From CAVWZH01 sp963765285 (lineage in GTDB: Bacteria > Acidobacteriota > Terriglobia > Terriglobales > Acidobacteriaceae), in assembly GCA_963765285.1 (NCBI GenBank), contig CAVXVR010000003.1:744001-808000 (forward strand): a DNA stretch of 64,000 nt. Direction: 5' to 3'. The position numbers and the translations under genes are program-made. The notes under the pieces are model-generated. The model searched no databases and was not told the origin of the DNA. It saw only the letters and a program-made list of their open reading frames with translations. Below, in pieces: positions 14,782-22,546 of this stretch (position 1 is the first letter of the stretch; each line of letters opens with the position of its first letter).

Positions 14782-15022
14782 TGTCATCCTGAGCGAAGTG
14801 GGTTGCTTCGCGAAGCGGAGCAACCCACGCAGTCGAAGGAACCCCCCACAGTGAGTACCACCCCGAGCGGCTGGGGAATTCTCCCCACGCTCCGCAAATA
14901 GACACCACGGTATCGAGAGAACTCCTCGACACTTTGTCACCGCGATCCGGCGACATAGGGGTCCTTCGACTCCGTACATGCGATTCGCGAAGCGAATCGT
15001 ATGTACTCCGCTCAGGATGACA
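14782..15022. repeat. 241-bp repeat element, copy B
   Basis: Second copy of the element at 8692-8928, in the same orientation. Ends TGTCATCCTGAGCG and CGCTCAGGATGACA are the same. Shared inner boxes are GCAGTCGAAGGA, CAGTGAG, GGGGAATTCTCCC, GAGAACTCC-CGACACTTT, GCGATCCGG, GATATAGGGGTCC-like text and CCTTCGACTCCGTA. The internal hairpins are kept although their arms differ (GGGTTGCTTCGC / GCGGAGCAACCC; ATGCGATTCGC / GCGAATCGTAT). Changed arms that still pair suggest that the folded form matters. Confidence 0.85.
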
Positions 15023-15060
15023 AGGGGGTTCGAGTCGGTGCACGGACCCCAGTCCCAACG

Positions 15061-15429
15061 TTACCTGGCGTCCTTGTCGGACTGCATGACTCCGAACAAA
15101 TTGCCTTCGGTGTCTTCGAGGTAAGCGAAGTATCCCACCGTTGGAATTGCGGTCTTCGGCATCATCAGCTTGCCGCCGGCGGCTTTCACCGCGTCCACCG
15201 CTTTGTCGACCGACTCGACCCCGATCGTGTTGGTGGTTCCGGCAACCTGGGCGCTCTTCTTCAGCAGGCCGCCGTTGATGCCGGGACAGCCATCGGCGCC
15301 GGTGTTCACCATCCAGTATTCCATGGGTCCGGGCCATTTCTGAATCTGCCAGCCGAAGGCCTTCTGGTAAAACGCGGCCGCCCGCTCCGGGTCTGCCGCG
15401 GGAATTTCAAAATGAATTACACGAGACAT
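15061..15429 (-). CDS. VOC-superfamily (glyoxalase-like) protein
   Basis: 122 aa. MSRVIHFEIPAADPERAAAFYQKAFGWQIQKW and GYFAYLEDTEGNLFGVMQSD are the two beta-alpha-beta-beta-beta halves of a VOC protein. His and Glu metal positions can be seen in VIHFEI and LEDTEGNLFGV. Members bind metals and act as isomerases, dioxygenases or drug-binding proteins; the substrate here is unknown. A purine-rich AAAAAGGAGAAGAA stretch upstream of the ATG is a good ribosome site. Confidence 0.83.
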   Translation of the reverse strand: MSRVIHFEIPAADPERAAAFYQKAFGWQIQKWPGPMEYWMVNTGADGCPGINGGLLKKSAQVAGTTNTIGVESVDKAVDAVKAAGGKLMMPKTAIPTVGYFAYLEDTEGNLFGVMQSDKDAR

Positions 15430-15468
15430 GTTTCTTCTCCTTTTTCGTTGTCGAGATAAATTGCACAG

Positions 15469-15816
15469 CTAGCGGGCAGCGGCCGGCGTCATCCCGTATC
15501 TCTGCGTGGCATACCCCACGATCATTCCCACGATGCTTCCGGGAAGAATGATTTCGAGGTAGTAGCCGTGCTGCATGTACGCGACCAGGAATGCCAGTAC
15601 GAAGCCCACCGCCAGGCCGAACAGGATTCCCAGCGGGACCGAATTCACTTTGCGGGCAAAGATGCCCGCCGCGACTCCGGCGATTAATCCTTTAATCGTC
15701 GAACCCACGATAATTCCGGCCAATTGCGTGCGCACCGCCGGCGTGAACCAAGCTGTGCCGCCGTCGATGGCGCCGAGCGCTGCCCCCAAAAGCAAGCCGA
15801 GCCAAACTTTGTTCAT
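15469..15816 (-). CDS. small glycine-rich membrane protein
   Basis: 115 aa with about four hydrophobic helices (VWLGLLLGAALGAIDGGTAW, TIKGLIAGVAAGIFA, PLGILFGLAVGFVLAFLVAY, EIILPGSIVGMIVGYAT). The GxxxG-rich repeats suggest tight helix packing. It lies 39 bp after the VOC start on the same strand order, so the two may be co-transcribed. No family is recognised. Confidence 0.68.
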   Translation of the reverse strand: MNKVWLGLLLGAALGAIDGGTAWFTPAVRTQLAGIIVGSTIKGLIAGVAAGIFARKVNSVPLGILFGLAVGFVLAFLVAYMQHGYYLEIILPGSIVGMIVGYATQRYGMTPAAAR

Positions 15817-15877
15817 AGCGACCCTCCGCTTTCTGCTGCTAGAGTTCTTTACAACGGAAAAGAAAATTCCTTTAAAC

Positions 15878-16882
15878 CTAATGGTGATAAAAAAGAACCA
15901 GGAGCACGCGCACCAGCAAGTAGGCTGCGATCAATAAGATGAAAAAACGGTAGCGCCCGTAAAAGCGCGCCAGCCTCTCAAAAATGCTTTCACGATAAGC
16001 GGCGACCGCCAGGCCGTCGAGGTACCGCGAAATATCTGCCGCCAATTCCTGCACCGAGGCGTATCGTTGCTCGCGGCCCTGGGCACAGGCCTTGATGCAG
16101 ATGGCTTCGAGGGCGCGCCCTGTCCGGCCGGAGGAACGTTCGCCGGGTTTGTGGCTCAGCAAGAAACGCAAAAGGGCGCCGAGCGAGAAAATATCGCTAC
16201 GCGCGTCGAGCACTTCAACTTCACCCCGCGCCTGTTCGGGAGACATGTAGCCGGGTGTGCCCATGACCCGGCCGTGGTCGGTGACCACTGAAGCGTCCGG
16301 CGTTCCTATCGCGCGATCGATGCTGCTGAAATCCTCAGTCGGGGCGTCAGGATCGTTGGGCGCAGCCAGGATTTTCGCCAGGCCCCAGTCCATTACGAGA
16401 ACTTCGCCGAAAGAGCCGACCATCACGTTGGCGGGCTTGAGGTCGCGGTGCAGCACTCCGCGGGCGTGGGCGAAAGCCACCGCATCGCAGATGCGCAGAA
16501 AAATGCGCAAACGATCCGGCGTCGGAGTCACAGACTCGATGTATTTATCGAGCTGCTGGCCTTCGACAAACTTCATGGTGTAAAAGACGCGGCCATCGGC
16601 GAGCGTGCCGACATCGTGCACCGGAACAATTCCGGGATGCTCCAGCCGCGCCAGGACGCGGGCCTCGCGCAGCAAGCGATTTGCCAGTTCGCCTTGGGAG
16701 CCCGGAACTTCGAGCACTTTCAGCGCGACGCGGCGTTGCAAGTCCTGATCTTCGGCCGCGTAGACGATGCCCATGCCGCCGCGGGCCACTTGCCCGAGCA
16801 GGCGGTAGCGCGTGCCGCTGAGATCGGGAATTTCCGCGCCGTTGCGCAGGCGGGCAAGCACTTTGTCGGAAAGATGTTTCAT
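15878..16882 (-). CDS. membrane-anchored serine/threonine protein kinase
   Basis: 334 aa. The Gly-rich loop is GQVARGGMGIVYAAED, the ATP lysine is K55 (VALKVLE), the catalytic loop is HRDLKPANVMV (residues 145-155), and the metal motif is DWG (165-167) rather than DFG, as is common in Acidobacteria and Planctomycetes. The activation segment holds GTPGYMSPEQARGE. A single C-terminal helix (FFILLIAAYLLVRVLLVLF) anchors it with the kinase in the cytoplasm and nearly no outside sensor. It overlaps the sigma-factor gene by 4 bp, so the two are translationally coupled and probably one pathway. Confidence 0.92.
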   Translation of the reverse strand: MKHLSDKVLARLRNGAEIPDLSGTRYRLLGQVARGGMGIVYAAEDQDLQRRVALKVLEVPGSQGELANRLLREARVLARLEHPGIVPVHDVGTLADGRVFYTMKFVEGQQLDKYIESVTPTPDRLRIFLRICDAVAFAHARGVLHRDLKPANVMVGSFGEVLVMDWGLAKILAAPNDPDAPTEDFSSIDRAIGTPDASVVTDHGRVMGTPGYMSPEQARGEVEVLDARSDIFSLGALLRFLLSHKPGERSSGRTGRALEAICIKACAQGREQRYASVQELAADISRYLDGLAVAAYRESIFERLARFYGRYRFFILLIAAYLLVRVLLVLFYHH

Positions 16883-17649
16883 TGAGGTCCCAGCTGGGCA
16901 TCAAGGCCGAAAAGGGTTTTAGTTTCGCGCCGGAATTCGTCGTCGCTCGCACAGATTTCGCGCAGCCGTTCGAGGACAATTCTGCGAAACTCGCGGCGCG
17001 CCCAGGCCAGCGCGTTGGTCACATCGGTGACGGGAATTTCGTAGCACTGGGCTAACTGCTGGTAGGAAGTGTTGTCGTCCCCGTCGAGATCGTAGGCCTC
17101 AAAAAGCTGGAATGCCTGACCGCGCTTCCGCTCGACAGACCACGCGCGTAAGTCTTCGATGGCCAGCGCGAAAAGGCTGCGAACCCATTCCTTCTCGAAA
17201 AACTCCTCGAGTGATTCCGGGGAAGCTATGGCCGTGGCATCGATGGTTCCGTCGCCCAGTTCTTCTTCGGCACCGTGAAAGTCGAGCGCCAGGTGCTGGA
17301 CTTCTCCACCACGCTTCAGGCGGCTTGCGGCTTTGTCCTGGTTCATCACGAAACTGTCCACGCACAGACGCAAGTAAGTCCGCAGGCGGCTCTTGCCGGA
17401 GTCGAAACGGTTCAGCAATTCGCGCTCCAGCATTTCGGCGAAAAATCCCTGGGTGAGATCTTGAGCGTCCTCCGGGGCGCGGTTCCAGCGCAGGCGCACG
17501 TATTTATAGACGGGCTTCCAGTATGCCTGGCAAAGAGTGTCGAGAGCGCGCTGGCGCTGGGCTCCGTCGGCGCTGCGGGATGCCTCGATGACCGACCAGC
17601 GGGTCGCCGGAAAGCGCGCATCGCCGGCGATGAATTCGTCTTGAGGCAT
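16879..17649 (-). CDS. ECF-like RNA polymerase sigma factor linked to a kinase
   Basis: 256 aa. Region 2 is visible in YWKPVYKYVRLRWNRAPEDAQDLTQGFFAEMLE and SRLRTYLRLCVDSFVMN; region 4 in YDLDGDDNTSYQQLAQCYEIPVTDVTNALAWARREFRR. This longer form with the ATRWSVIE opening belongs to the ECF group found with Ser/Thr kinases in Planctomycetes and Acidobacteria, where phosphorylation is thought to replace an anti-sigma factor. No anti-sigma gene is seen. Its stop overlaps the kinase start (ATGA). The promoters it reads are not known. Confidence 0.88.
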   Translation of the reverse strand: MPQDEFIAGDARFPATRWSVIEASRSADGAQRQRALDTLCQAYWKPVYKYVRLRWNRAPEDAQDLTQGFFAEMLERELLNRFDSGKSRLRTYLRLCVDSFVMNQDKAASRLKRGGEVQHLALDFHGAEEELGDGTIDATAIASPESLEEFFEKEWVRSLFALAIEDLRAWSVERKRGQAFQLFEAYDLDGDDNTSYQQLAQCYEIPVTDVTNALAWARREFRRIVLERLREICASDDEFRRETKTLFGLDAQLGPQ

Positions 17650-17728
17650 GGTTTTTGGGAATCGAAAGCCGAGGGGATTTTAGGCAGGAACCGAGCGGGG
17701 TGACAAGACGAGTCTAGGTGGAAGCAGC

Positions 17729-18444
17729 CTAATCTTCGGCCTCCGGCTTCATTTTGCCCTTGGCTTCCTGATAGGCGCGGTCGACTCCGGGATAGACAAA
17801 GGCGCTGCGAAATCCGGCCTGGCGCATGGTGTCATTTCCGGCGAGGCGCTTGTTAAATTCGCTCAAGTCAACTTTCTTGCGCGTTTCTTCGAGGCTCAGG
17901 CCTTGGTCCTATCGGCCAGCCGGTTGAAGAAACGCTTCATATCATCGTTAACGACGCGGCCGTCGGGGAGCTTGCCGTCGGCGACGTATTTGCGGAATTG
18001 GGCGGCCTGCTCCTTGTTGGTGGCGCTTTGCGTTGCCAGGATTTTGGGGCCCTGGTCATCGACCATCTCGCGGGTGAATTCGGTGCTGATGATGGCGAGG
18101 TCGGGATAGGCGTCGCGAAACGTGGCGTTGCCCCAGACGTGATCGAAATGCCAGTGCGTGTTCACTACATAGCGGACGGGTTTGGGCGTGAGCTTCTTGA
18201 TGTCGGCGACCATGCGCGCCGCGAGCGAGGGAAATTGGCCGGTGTCCACGACCAGAACCGAATCGTCGCCGATGACTACGGTGCAATTGCTCTGCACCAC
18301 GCCGCTGTCTGACTCGGGAGCGATGAAGGAGTAGATTCCGTCGGCGATTTTGACCAGCTCGTAGTCTTCGTTTACCCAGCCTTTGGCTGCGGCATAAGAC
18401 GAAACCGTGAACAACAGGGCTAGACAGATCTGCGGGAATCGCAT
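17729..18444 (-). CDS. exported metallo-beta-lactamase-fold hydrolase, frameshift near the C-terminus
   Basis: Signal peptide at MRFPQICLALLFTVSSYAAA (ATG 18442-18444; a longer frame to 18528 adds no signal). The MBL metal motif is NTHWHFDHVWGN (HxHxDH), preceded by the strand DDSVLVVDTGQFPS. The open frame stops at 17896 after DRTKA. In the next phase the text goes on as GLSLEETRKKVDLSEFNKRL and ends in KGKMKPEAED at 17729. One indel near 17900 therefore truncates it. Substrate unknown; the form resembles SoxH/quinoprotein-relay-type MBL proteins. Confidence 0.78.
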
Positions 18445-18530
18445 GGCGATCGTCCTCGTTTGGAGCACTCGGCAGAGAGACGGGGCAAGGGCCAAAGTGT
18501 CACCAGACGCGCGGCGACCCAAATTCATGA

Positions 18531-18607
18531 ACCACGAAGGACACGAAGTTACACGAAGGTAAAGAACGCGAGGGATTTCCTTTGTGTACCTTCGTGTCCT
18601 TGGTGGT
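18531..18607. repeat. inverted repeat with GACACGAAGG units
   Basis: ACCACGAAGGACACGAAG at the left end and CTTCGTGTCCTTGGTGGT at the right end are near-perfect inverted arms about 18 bp long, with a further ACACGAAGG unit inside. A related element lies at 20073-20149. It lies upstream of the DUF6599-like gene, in the 230-bp gap that should hold its promoter. Confidence 0.7.
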
Positions 18608-18674
18608 CGAATCCGGGGCCCCGAAACTTTTCCTGGTCCGCTGTGGTCTAATTAAAGGGCTGGTTTCTGTACAC

Positions 18675-19832
18675 ATGAAGTCTCTTAGAATCATTTCGGT
18701 TCTCGCGGTCTTGGCTGCGGCATACGCTTTCGCGGGCGAGAGCGCCCGCGCTACAAGTTCCATCCTGCCCAGGCAGTTTGGAGGGTGGCAGGCCGCAGGC
18801 ACGATCCAGGGCAGCAAAGATCCCGTGGTGGCCGATTCGGTGAATGCTGCCCTGCTTAAAGAGTTCGGGTTCACCGACCTGGAATCTGCTACTTACACCC
18901 GGGACGACGGCCGCAAGCTCACACTCAAGGCCGCGCGTTTTGGCGATGCCAGCGGCGCTTACGGAGCCTTTACCTACTACAAGATGCCGCAGATGATCAC
19001 CGAGACCATCGGTGACCAGGGAGCTTCGCTTAACGAGCGCGTTCTGTTTTTTCGCGGCAACATTCTGGTCGATGCGGTTTTTAACAAGCTCAGTGCGATG
19101 TCCGCGGCGGAACTGCGGGACCTAGCGGCGAGTCTGCCCCGACCGGCTGGCGCCGATGCCAATCCGCCGGCCCTGCCGGCCTATTTGCCGCAACCTGGAT
19201 ACGTGAAGAACACGGGCAAGTATGTAGTCGGGCCGGTGGGCCTGGGGAAGATTAGCGCGCCGCTTCCGGCTTCACTCGTGGACTTCAACGCCGGGGCAGA
19301 AGTGGTGTTGGGCGCATATCAATCTTCGGGCGGCGATGCCACGTTGATGCTGATTTCGTATCCCACGCCGCAGATCGCGGCAGAGCGTCTGCGGAGAATC
19401 GATGCGGCGCATCAACCGAGTTCGCAGGCGCAACCGGGCAGCACGCCCCTGCTCGACCTGGGCCCCATCTTCTACAAGCGGACGGGACCAATTGTAGTGG
19501 TCGCTTCCGGGCCGCTTTCGCAAAGCGAAGCGCGCGCATTGCTGAGTTCGGTCAACTACGAGGCCGACGTCACCTGGAACGAAAATACTCACTTCACCAA
19601 GCGCGACAATCTTGCGAACCTGCTGTTCAACGTGATCGTCTTATGCGGAATTTTGATCGCGTTTTCTGCCGTGGCAGGGGTGGCGTTTGGTGGAATTCGG
19701 CTCCTCGTAAAGCGGTTTTTCCCCGATCGAGTATTCGACCGCCCGGAGGACATGGAGTTCATCTCATTGCACCTTTCGGAGGGCGATGCCCGCGCCCAGC
19801 GGAAGGTAAGTTCATCAATCGAAAACGCTTAA
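18675..19832 (+). CDS. exported membrane-anchored conserved protein (DUF6599-like)
   Basis: 385 aa from ATG 18675; a longer frame from 18582 would run through the upstream repeat and is rejected. N-terminal signal (MKSLRIISVLAVLAAAYAFA), mature start near SSILPRQFGGWQA. Two alike halves follow, each with an aromatic pattern: RKLTLKAARFGDASGAYGAFTYYK and ATLMLISYPTPQIAAERLRR. A transmembrane helix (LFNVIVLCGILIAFSAVAGVAFGG) and a cytoplasmic tail end it. I recognise the family as acidobacterial DUF6599; function unknown. Part of the signal region is encoded by a palindromic repeat. Confidence 0.75.
   Translation: MKSLRIISVLAVLAAAYAFAGESARATSSILPRQFGGWQAAGTIQGSKDPVVADSVNAALLKEFGFTDLESATYTRDDGRKLTLKAARFGDASGAYGAFTYYKMPQMITETIGDQGASLNERVLFFRGNILVDAVFNKLSAMSAAELRDLAASLPRPAGADANPPALPAYLPQPGYVKNTGKYVVGPVGLGKISAPLPASLVDFNAGAEVVLGAYQSSGGDATLMLISYPTPQIAAERLRRIDAAHQPSSQAQPGSTPLLDLGPIFYKRTGPIVVVASGPLSQSEARALLSSVNYEADVTWNENTHFTKRDNLANLLFNVIVLCGILIAFSAVAGVAFGGIRLLVKRFFPDRVFDRPEDMEFISLHLSEGDARAQRKVSSSIENA
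18731..18750. repeat. GC palindrome inside the DUF6599-like signal region
   Basis: CGCGGGCG (18731-18738), AGAG, CGCCCGCG (18743-18750), followed by CTACAAG. It encodes AGESARATS in frame right at the predicted signal-peptide cleavage zone. The same kind of box is intergenic at 10163-10177. Confidence 0.6.
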
Positions 19833-19935
19833 AGCCGGCGCATCGAGATTTTGTCTCAAAATGAGCGGTTTCGCGCGCCTGTTATCGCATTCCGTAAGTT
19901 ACTGAAAACAAAGCTATTTATTTCACAGAAATTCC

Positions 19936-19965
19936 TTGACACCCCCCTTTTTCGGCCCATAAGAT
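19936..19965 (+). promoter_or_regulatory. promoter of a short transcript
   Basis: TTGACA (19936-19941) with an 18-bp spacer and TAAGAT (19960-19965). A start near 19972 would give a transcript ending at the terminator 20019-20059. Confidence 0.55.
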
Positions 19966-19971
19966 TTCGCC

Positions 19972-20059
19972 AGAAAGTTTTGACGGCCTGAACCTCCGTT
20001 GGAACTATTCTCCCTTAAGAAAGGGCTGCCCAAAGTTGCCGGGCGGCCCTTTCGTTTTT
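19972..20059 (+). ncRNA. candidate small RNA of about 88 nt
   Basis: A promoter (19936-19965) and a strong intrinsic terminator lie about 90 bp apart with no reading frame between them. The terminator stem is GAAAGGGCTGCCC (20019-20031) against GGGCGGCCCTTTC (20041-20053), with one mismatch and a 9-nt loop, followed by five T. The RNA would have about 45 unpaired 5' bases. The terminator could instead serve the upstream DUF6599-like gene, 187 bp away, but the promoter placement argues for a separate unit. No known RNA family is recognised. The rest of the gap to 20237 holds only a repeat. Confidence 0.45.
20019..20059 (+). terminator. intrinsic terminator
   Basis: 13-bp stem (20019-20031 with 20041-20053, one mismatch) followed by GTTTTT. 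It ends the candidate small RNA and any read-through from 19832. Confidence 0.75.
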
Positions 20060-20072
20060 GGCGCCATGGCTT

Positions 20073-20149
20073 CACCACAGAGGACACTAAGGACACAAAG
20101 GGACCCTTTGGCTTTCACGTCTTGGTGCAGCTGTGTGTCCTTCGTGGTT
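20073..20149. repeat. inverted repeat with GGACAC-AAGG units, second copy
   Basis: ACCACAGAGGACACTAAGG at the left faces TGTGTCCTTCGTGGT at the right. It is a diverged relative of the element at 18531-18607. A further partial piece (CCTTCGTGCACCTTCCCTTCG) lies near 20741. Together they look like one dispersed family. Confidence 0.6.
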
Positions 20150-20237
20150 CGCGAACTTGGAACAAGTCCGTGAGACCCATTGGGCTTGCCATGCACATCT
20201 ATCAGGGCGCAGACTTGAGGGCTTCGGGAGGGCAAAT

Positions 20238-20735
20238 ATGTTCTGCGATGGATGTGGTGGGGAACTGGGGGCCGGGCAGGAATTCTGCAGCCGCTGCGGG
20301 AAGAAGATCGTGGGAGAAGTTCATCTGGCGTATCCGCGGCCGGGGCGCGTGCGGGAGCATGTGCGGCTGCTGGGAATACTTTGGATTGCGTATTCCGCAT
20401 TTCACGCCGTTGGCGGAGTCGTCCTGATCGTCGTTGCCAACACGGTGTTCCTGCACTTTCGCAATTTCGGGGGTCCGCCTGAGGTCGGCGGGTTTCTGCA
20501 TCCGTTACTGAGCGTCATCGGAGTCTTGCTGCTGATTAAGGCGACTGCCGGGTTTGCTGCGGGATGGGGTCTGCTGCAGCGCGAGCCCTGGGCGCGAGTG
20601 TTGACCATCGTACTGGCATTTATTTCGATGTTCGTGAACATTCCAATCGGGACGGCTCTGGGTATCTACACGCTGTGGGTACTGCTGCCCGCGCCGTCGG
20701 AAGCAGAATACGAGGGCATGGCGCGAGCGGCTTGA
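20238..20735 (+). CDS. zinc-ribbon membrane protein
   Basis: 165 aa from ATG 20238, chosen for the GGGAGGG 6 nt upstream and the clean N-terminus; a frame from 20133 runs through a repeat. The start MFCDGCGGELGAGQEFCSRCG is a four-cysteine zinc ribbon (CxxC...CxxC). About four membrane helices follow (LGILWIAYSAFHAVGGVVLIV, LLSVIGVLLLIKATAGFAAGW, VLTIVLAFISMFVNIPIG, GIYTLWVLLP). Proteins of this form are common in Acidobacteria and have no known role. Confidence 0.75.
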   Translation: MFCDGCGGELGAGQEFCSRCGKKIVGEVHLAYPRPGRVREHVRLLGILWIAYSAFHAVGGVVLIVVANTVFLHFRNFGGPPEVGGFLHPLLSVIGVLLLIKATAGFAAGWGLLQREPWARVLTIVLAFISMFVNIPIGTALGIYTLWVLLPAPSEAEYEGMARAA

Positions 20736-20863
20736 GTTTCCTTCGTGCACCTTCCCTTCGTGCACTTAGGTCATTGCGGTCTGGTTACCTTTCCTCGCGC
20801 CAACCCGGCACAACTTTTCTACCCTGAGAGGGTTTGACCATCCAGAGCACGGAGGGCAAGAAA

Positions 20864-21154
20864 ATGAAAAAGAAAATGCTGCTCGCTCTGTTCGGATTAG
20901 CGGCTGCGCTTACTTTAGCCAGCCCGACCAAGGCAAGTGCTGGCGTAGTCGTGGGGGTCCGGGTAGGACCGGTTTACGCGCGTCCGGCTTATGGGTACGT
21001 GGTCGCGCCCCGTCCATACGTTTATCAGCCGGTCTACGCTGCCGGGTATGTTTGTCCGGTTTGGGGCCGTGGCTATCACCGCGAAGAGCGCTGGTACGGC
21101 AGACCCTATGCCTACCGCGGATACGTCGGCGCGCATCGCTTTTACAGACGGTAA
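20864..21154 (+). CDS. small exported Tyr/Arg-rich protein
   Basis: 96 aa. Signal peptide MKKKMLLALFGLAAALTLAS, then a mature part rich in Tyr, Arg, Gly and Val (VGVRVGPVYARPAYGYVVAP, RPYAYRGYVGAHRFYRR). GGAGGG at 20851-20856 fixes the ATG. Similar short YXTV/PVYxRP-type proteins are widespread in the phylum. Likely envelope-associated; function unknown. A strong terminator follows. Confidence 0.75.
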   Translation: MKKKMLLALFGLAAALTLASPTKASAGVVVGVRVGPVYARPAYGYVVAPRPYVYQPVYAAGYVCPVWGRGYHREERWYGRPYAYRGYVGAHRFYRR

Positions 21155-21194
21155 GACGCTCTGCTCCGGCCGGCGGCGCTGAGTTTCTCCGAAG

Positions 21195-21231
21195 GCCCCG
21201 CAGTCTGATGGACTGCGGGGCTTTTTTTTTT
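21195..21231 (+). terminator. intrinsic terminator
   Basis: GCCCCGCAGTC (21195-21205) pairs perfectly with GACTGCGGGGC (21211-21221), followed by ten T. It ends the small exported protein's transcript. Confidence 0.92.
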
Positions 21232-21288
21232 CGCGTAGGGACGGGTCTTTGACCCTTCCGGGAAGGTCAGAGACCTGCCCCTACGCGA
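21231..21288. repeat. 58-bp imperfect palindrome
   Basis: TCGCGTAGGG (21231-21240) and CCCTACGCGA (21279-21288) are perfect arms. GGTCT / AGACC and TGACC / GGTCA continue the stem inward to a CTTCCGGGAAG tip. It starts inside the T-run of the terminator. A partial relative (GGGGACGTCTTTGACCCGTC) is at about 28957. Confidence 0.7.
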
Positions 21289-21294
21289 CCCCGC

Positions 21295-21323
21295 TTTACG
21301 CTTCTTTGCCTCACAGTTAGAAT
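21295..21323 (+). promoter_or_regulatory. promoter of tRNA-Thr
   Basis: TTTACG (21295-21300), 17-bp spacer, TAGAAT (21318-21323). The start would be near 21330, three bases before the tRNA. Confidence 0.6.
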
Positions 21324-21332
21324 CGAGGACAG

Positions 21333-21408
21333 GCCGACGTAGCTCAGTTGGTAGAGCAGCCGATTCGTAATCGGCAGGTCAGCGGTTCAAGTCCGCTCGT
21401 CGGCTCCA
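21333..21408 (+). tRNA. tRNA-Thr (CGT)
   Basis: 76 nt including the encoded CCA. Acceptor GCCGACG / CGTCGGC pairs fully, D-arm GCTC / GAGC, anticodon stem GCCGA / TCGGC with loop TTCGTAA (anticodon CGT), T-arm AGCGG / CCGCT with TTCAAGT. It reads ACG threonine codons. Confidence 0.96.
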
Positions 21409-21543
21409 TTTCCTTTCCCCGCAGCATTTGCACCACTCTCGTTGCATGTGAATCTTCCAGGTTCTCCACAGGATTTCGACTGACTTTGCCCTTGTCAACA
21501 GTGCGCCAACTTACTGATAATAGGTGGAGAGTTTCCAATTACT

Positions 21544-22440
21544 GTGTACAGATACGCCCGAGCGGACCTGCTTCGCATACTGCGGCTCACGGCGCGCCAG
21601 TTGGCAGGATGGGAAAAAGCCGGACTGGTGGCCGCCTCCGAGACCTATTCGTTTTTTGATCTCCTGCAAATCAAGAAAGTGCGAGACCTGTGTGCGCGCA
21701 AAGTGCGGCCAATGGTCATCCGGCAGTCGCTTGAGGCCATGCAAAAACAGGTGGCGGGGATGGAGAACCCGCTGCTCGAGGCCAGCGCCTTCACCACCGG
21801 CCATCGCGTGGCCTTCCGGCACGAAGGCAAAGTCGTGGAACCGATCGCCGGCCAGTTCATGTTTGATTTCTCTCCCTTTGAGAAGCTTGTAACCAGCACG
21901 CCGGTGGCTACTTCGCATCCGGAAGCGGCTTCGCGTGATGTGGCCGAGTTGTTCGCCCGCGGCATCTCGCTGGAAGAAGAACCTACGACACAATCGCTGG
22001 CGATCGCCGCCTACCAGCGGGTGCTGGAGCTTGATCCCACCCACGCGGCGGCGCACATCAACCTCGGCACGCTGCATTACAACCGGCAGGAGTATGCGAT
22101 TGCCGAGCGGCATTACCGGCACGCCATTGAATCCGATCCGCGCTATGCTCTGGCTTATTTTGATCTCGGCAATGTACTTGATGAAACTGGCCGGGTGAGT
22201 GAAGCCATCCAGACTTACCACACCGCGCTGCAACTGGCTCCCACCTACGCCGACGCGCACTATAACCTGGCGCTGGCTTACGAGAAAATCAAGGAACCGC
22301 GCAAGGCGCTCAAACACTGGCGAGCGTATGTGAAGCTCGACACCGTCGGTCCTTGGGCGGTGCATGCCCGCAGTCAGATTCAGCGTATTCTGCAGGCGGA
22401 TGGGCTGAAGCTGGTGTATAGCGGAAATAAACGGGCTTGA
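21544..22440 (+). CDS. MerR-like DNA-binding domain with TPR repeats
   Basis: 298 aa. Residues 1-70 resemble a MerR-type winged helix (LLRILRLTARQLAGWEKAGLV, FFDLLQIKKVRDLCARKVRP). Residues 130-290 are TPR units: AIAAYQRVLELDPTHAAAHINLG, AIAERHYRHAIESDPRYALA, AIQTYHTALQLAPTYADAHYNLA. A middle region (HEGKVVEPIAGQFMFDFSP) links them. Start GTG 21544 is used. Proteins of this layout are frequent in Acidobacteria, probably transcription regulators that bind partners through TPRs. Target unknown. Confidence 0.82.
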   Translation: MYRYARADLLRILRLTARQLAGWEKAGLVAASETYSFFDLLQIKKVRDLCARKVRPMVIRQSLEAMQKQVAGMENPLLEASAFTTGHRVAFRHEGKVVEPIAGQFMFDFSPFEKLVTSTPVATSHPEAASRDVAELFARGISLEEEPTTQSLAIAAYQRVLELDPTHAAAHINLGTLHYNRQEYAIAERHYRHAIESDPRYALAYFDLGNVLDETGRVSEAIQTYHTALQLAPTYADAHYNLALAYEKIKEPRKALKHWRAYVKLDTVGPWAVHARSQIQRILQADGLKLVYSGNKRA

Positions 22441-22546
22441 AGCTTTGTCTCCGCCTTGGCAGCCTAGTGATCCCTCTCCAAATCCTCGCTGCGCGGCAAG
22501 ATGCTAGAATCTTTGGTTCCGCCATCCTTGTGCCGAAGGTATTGGT

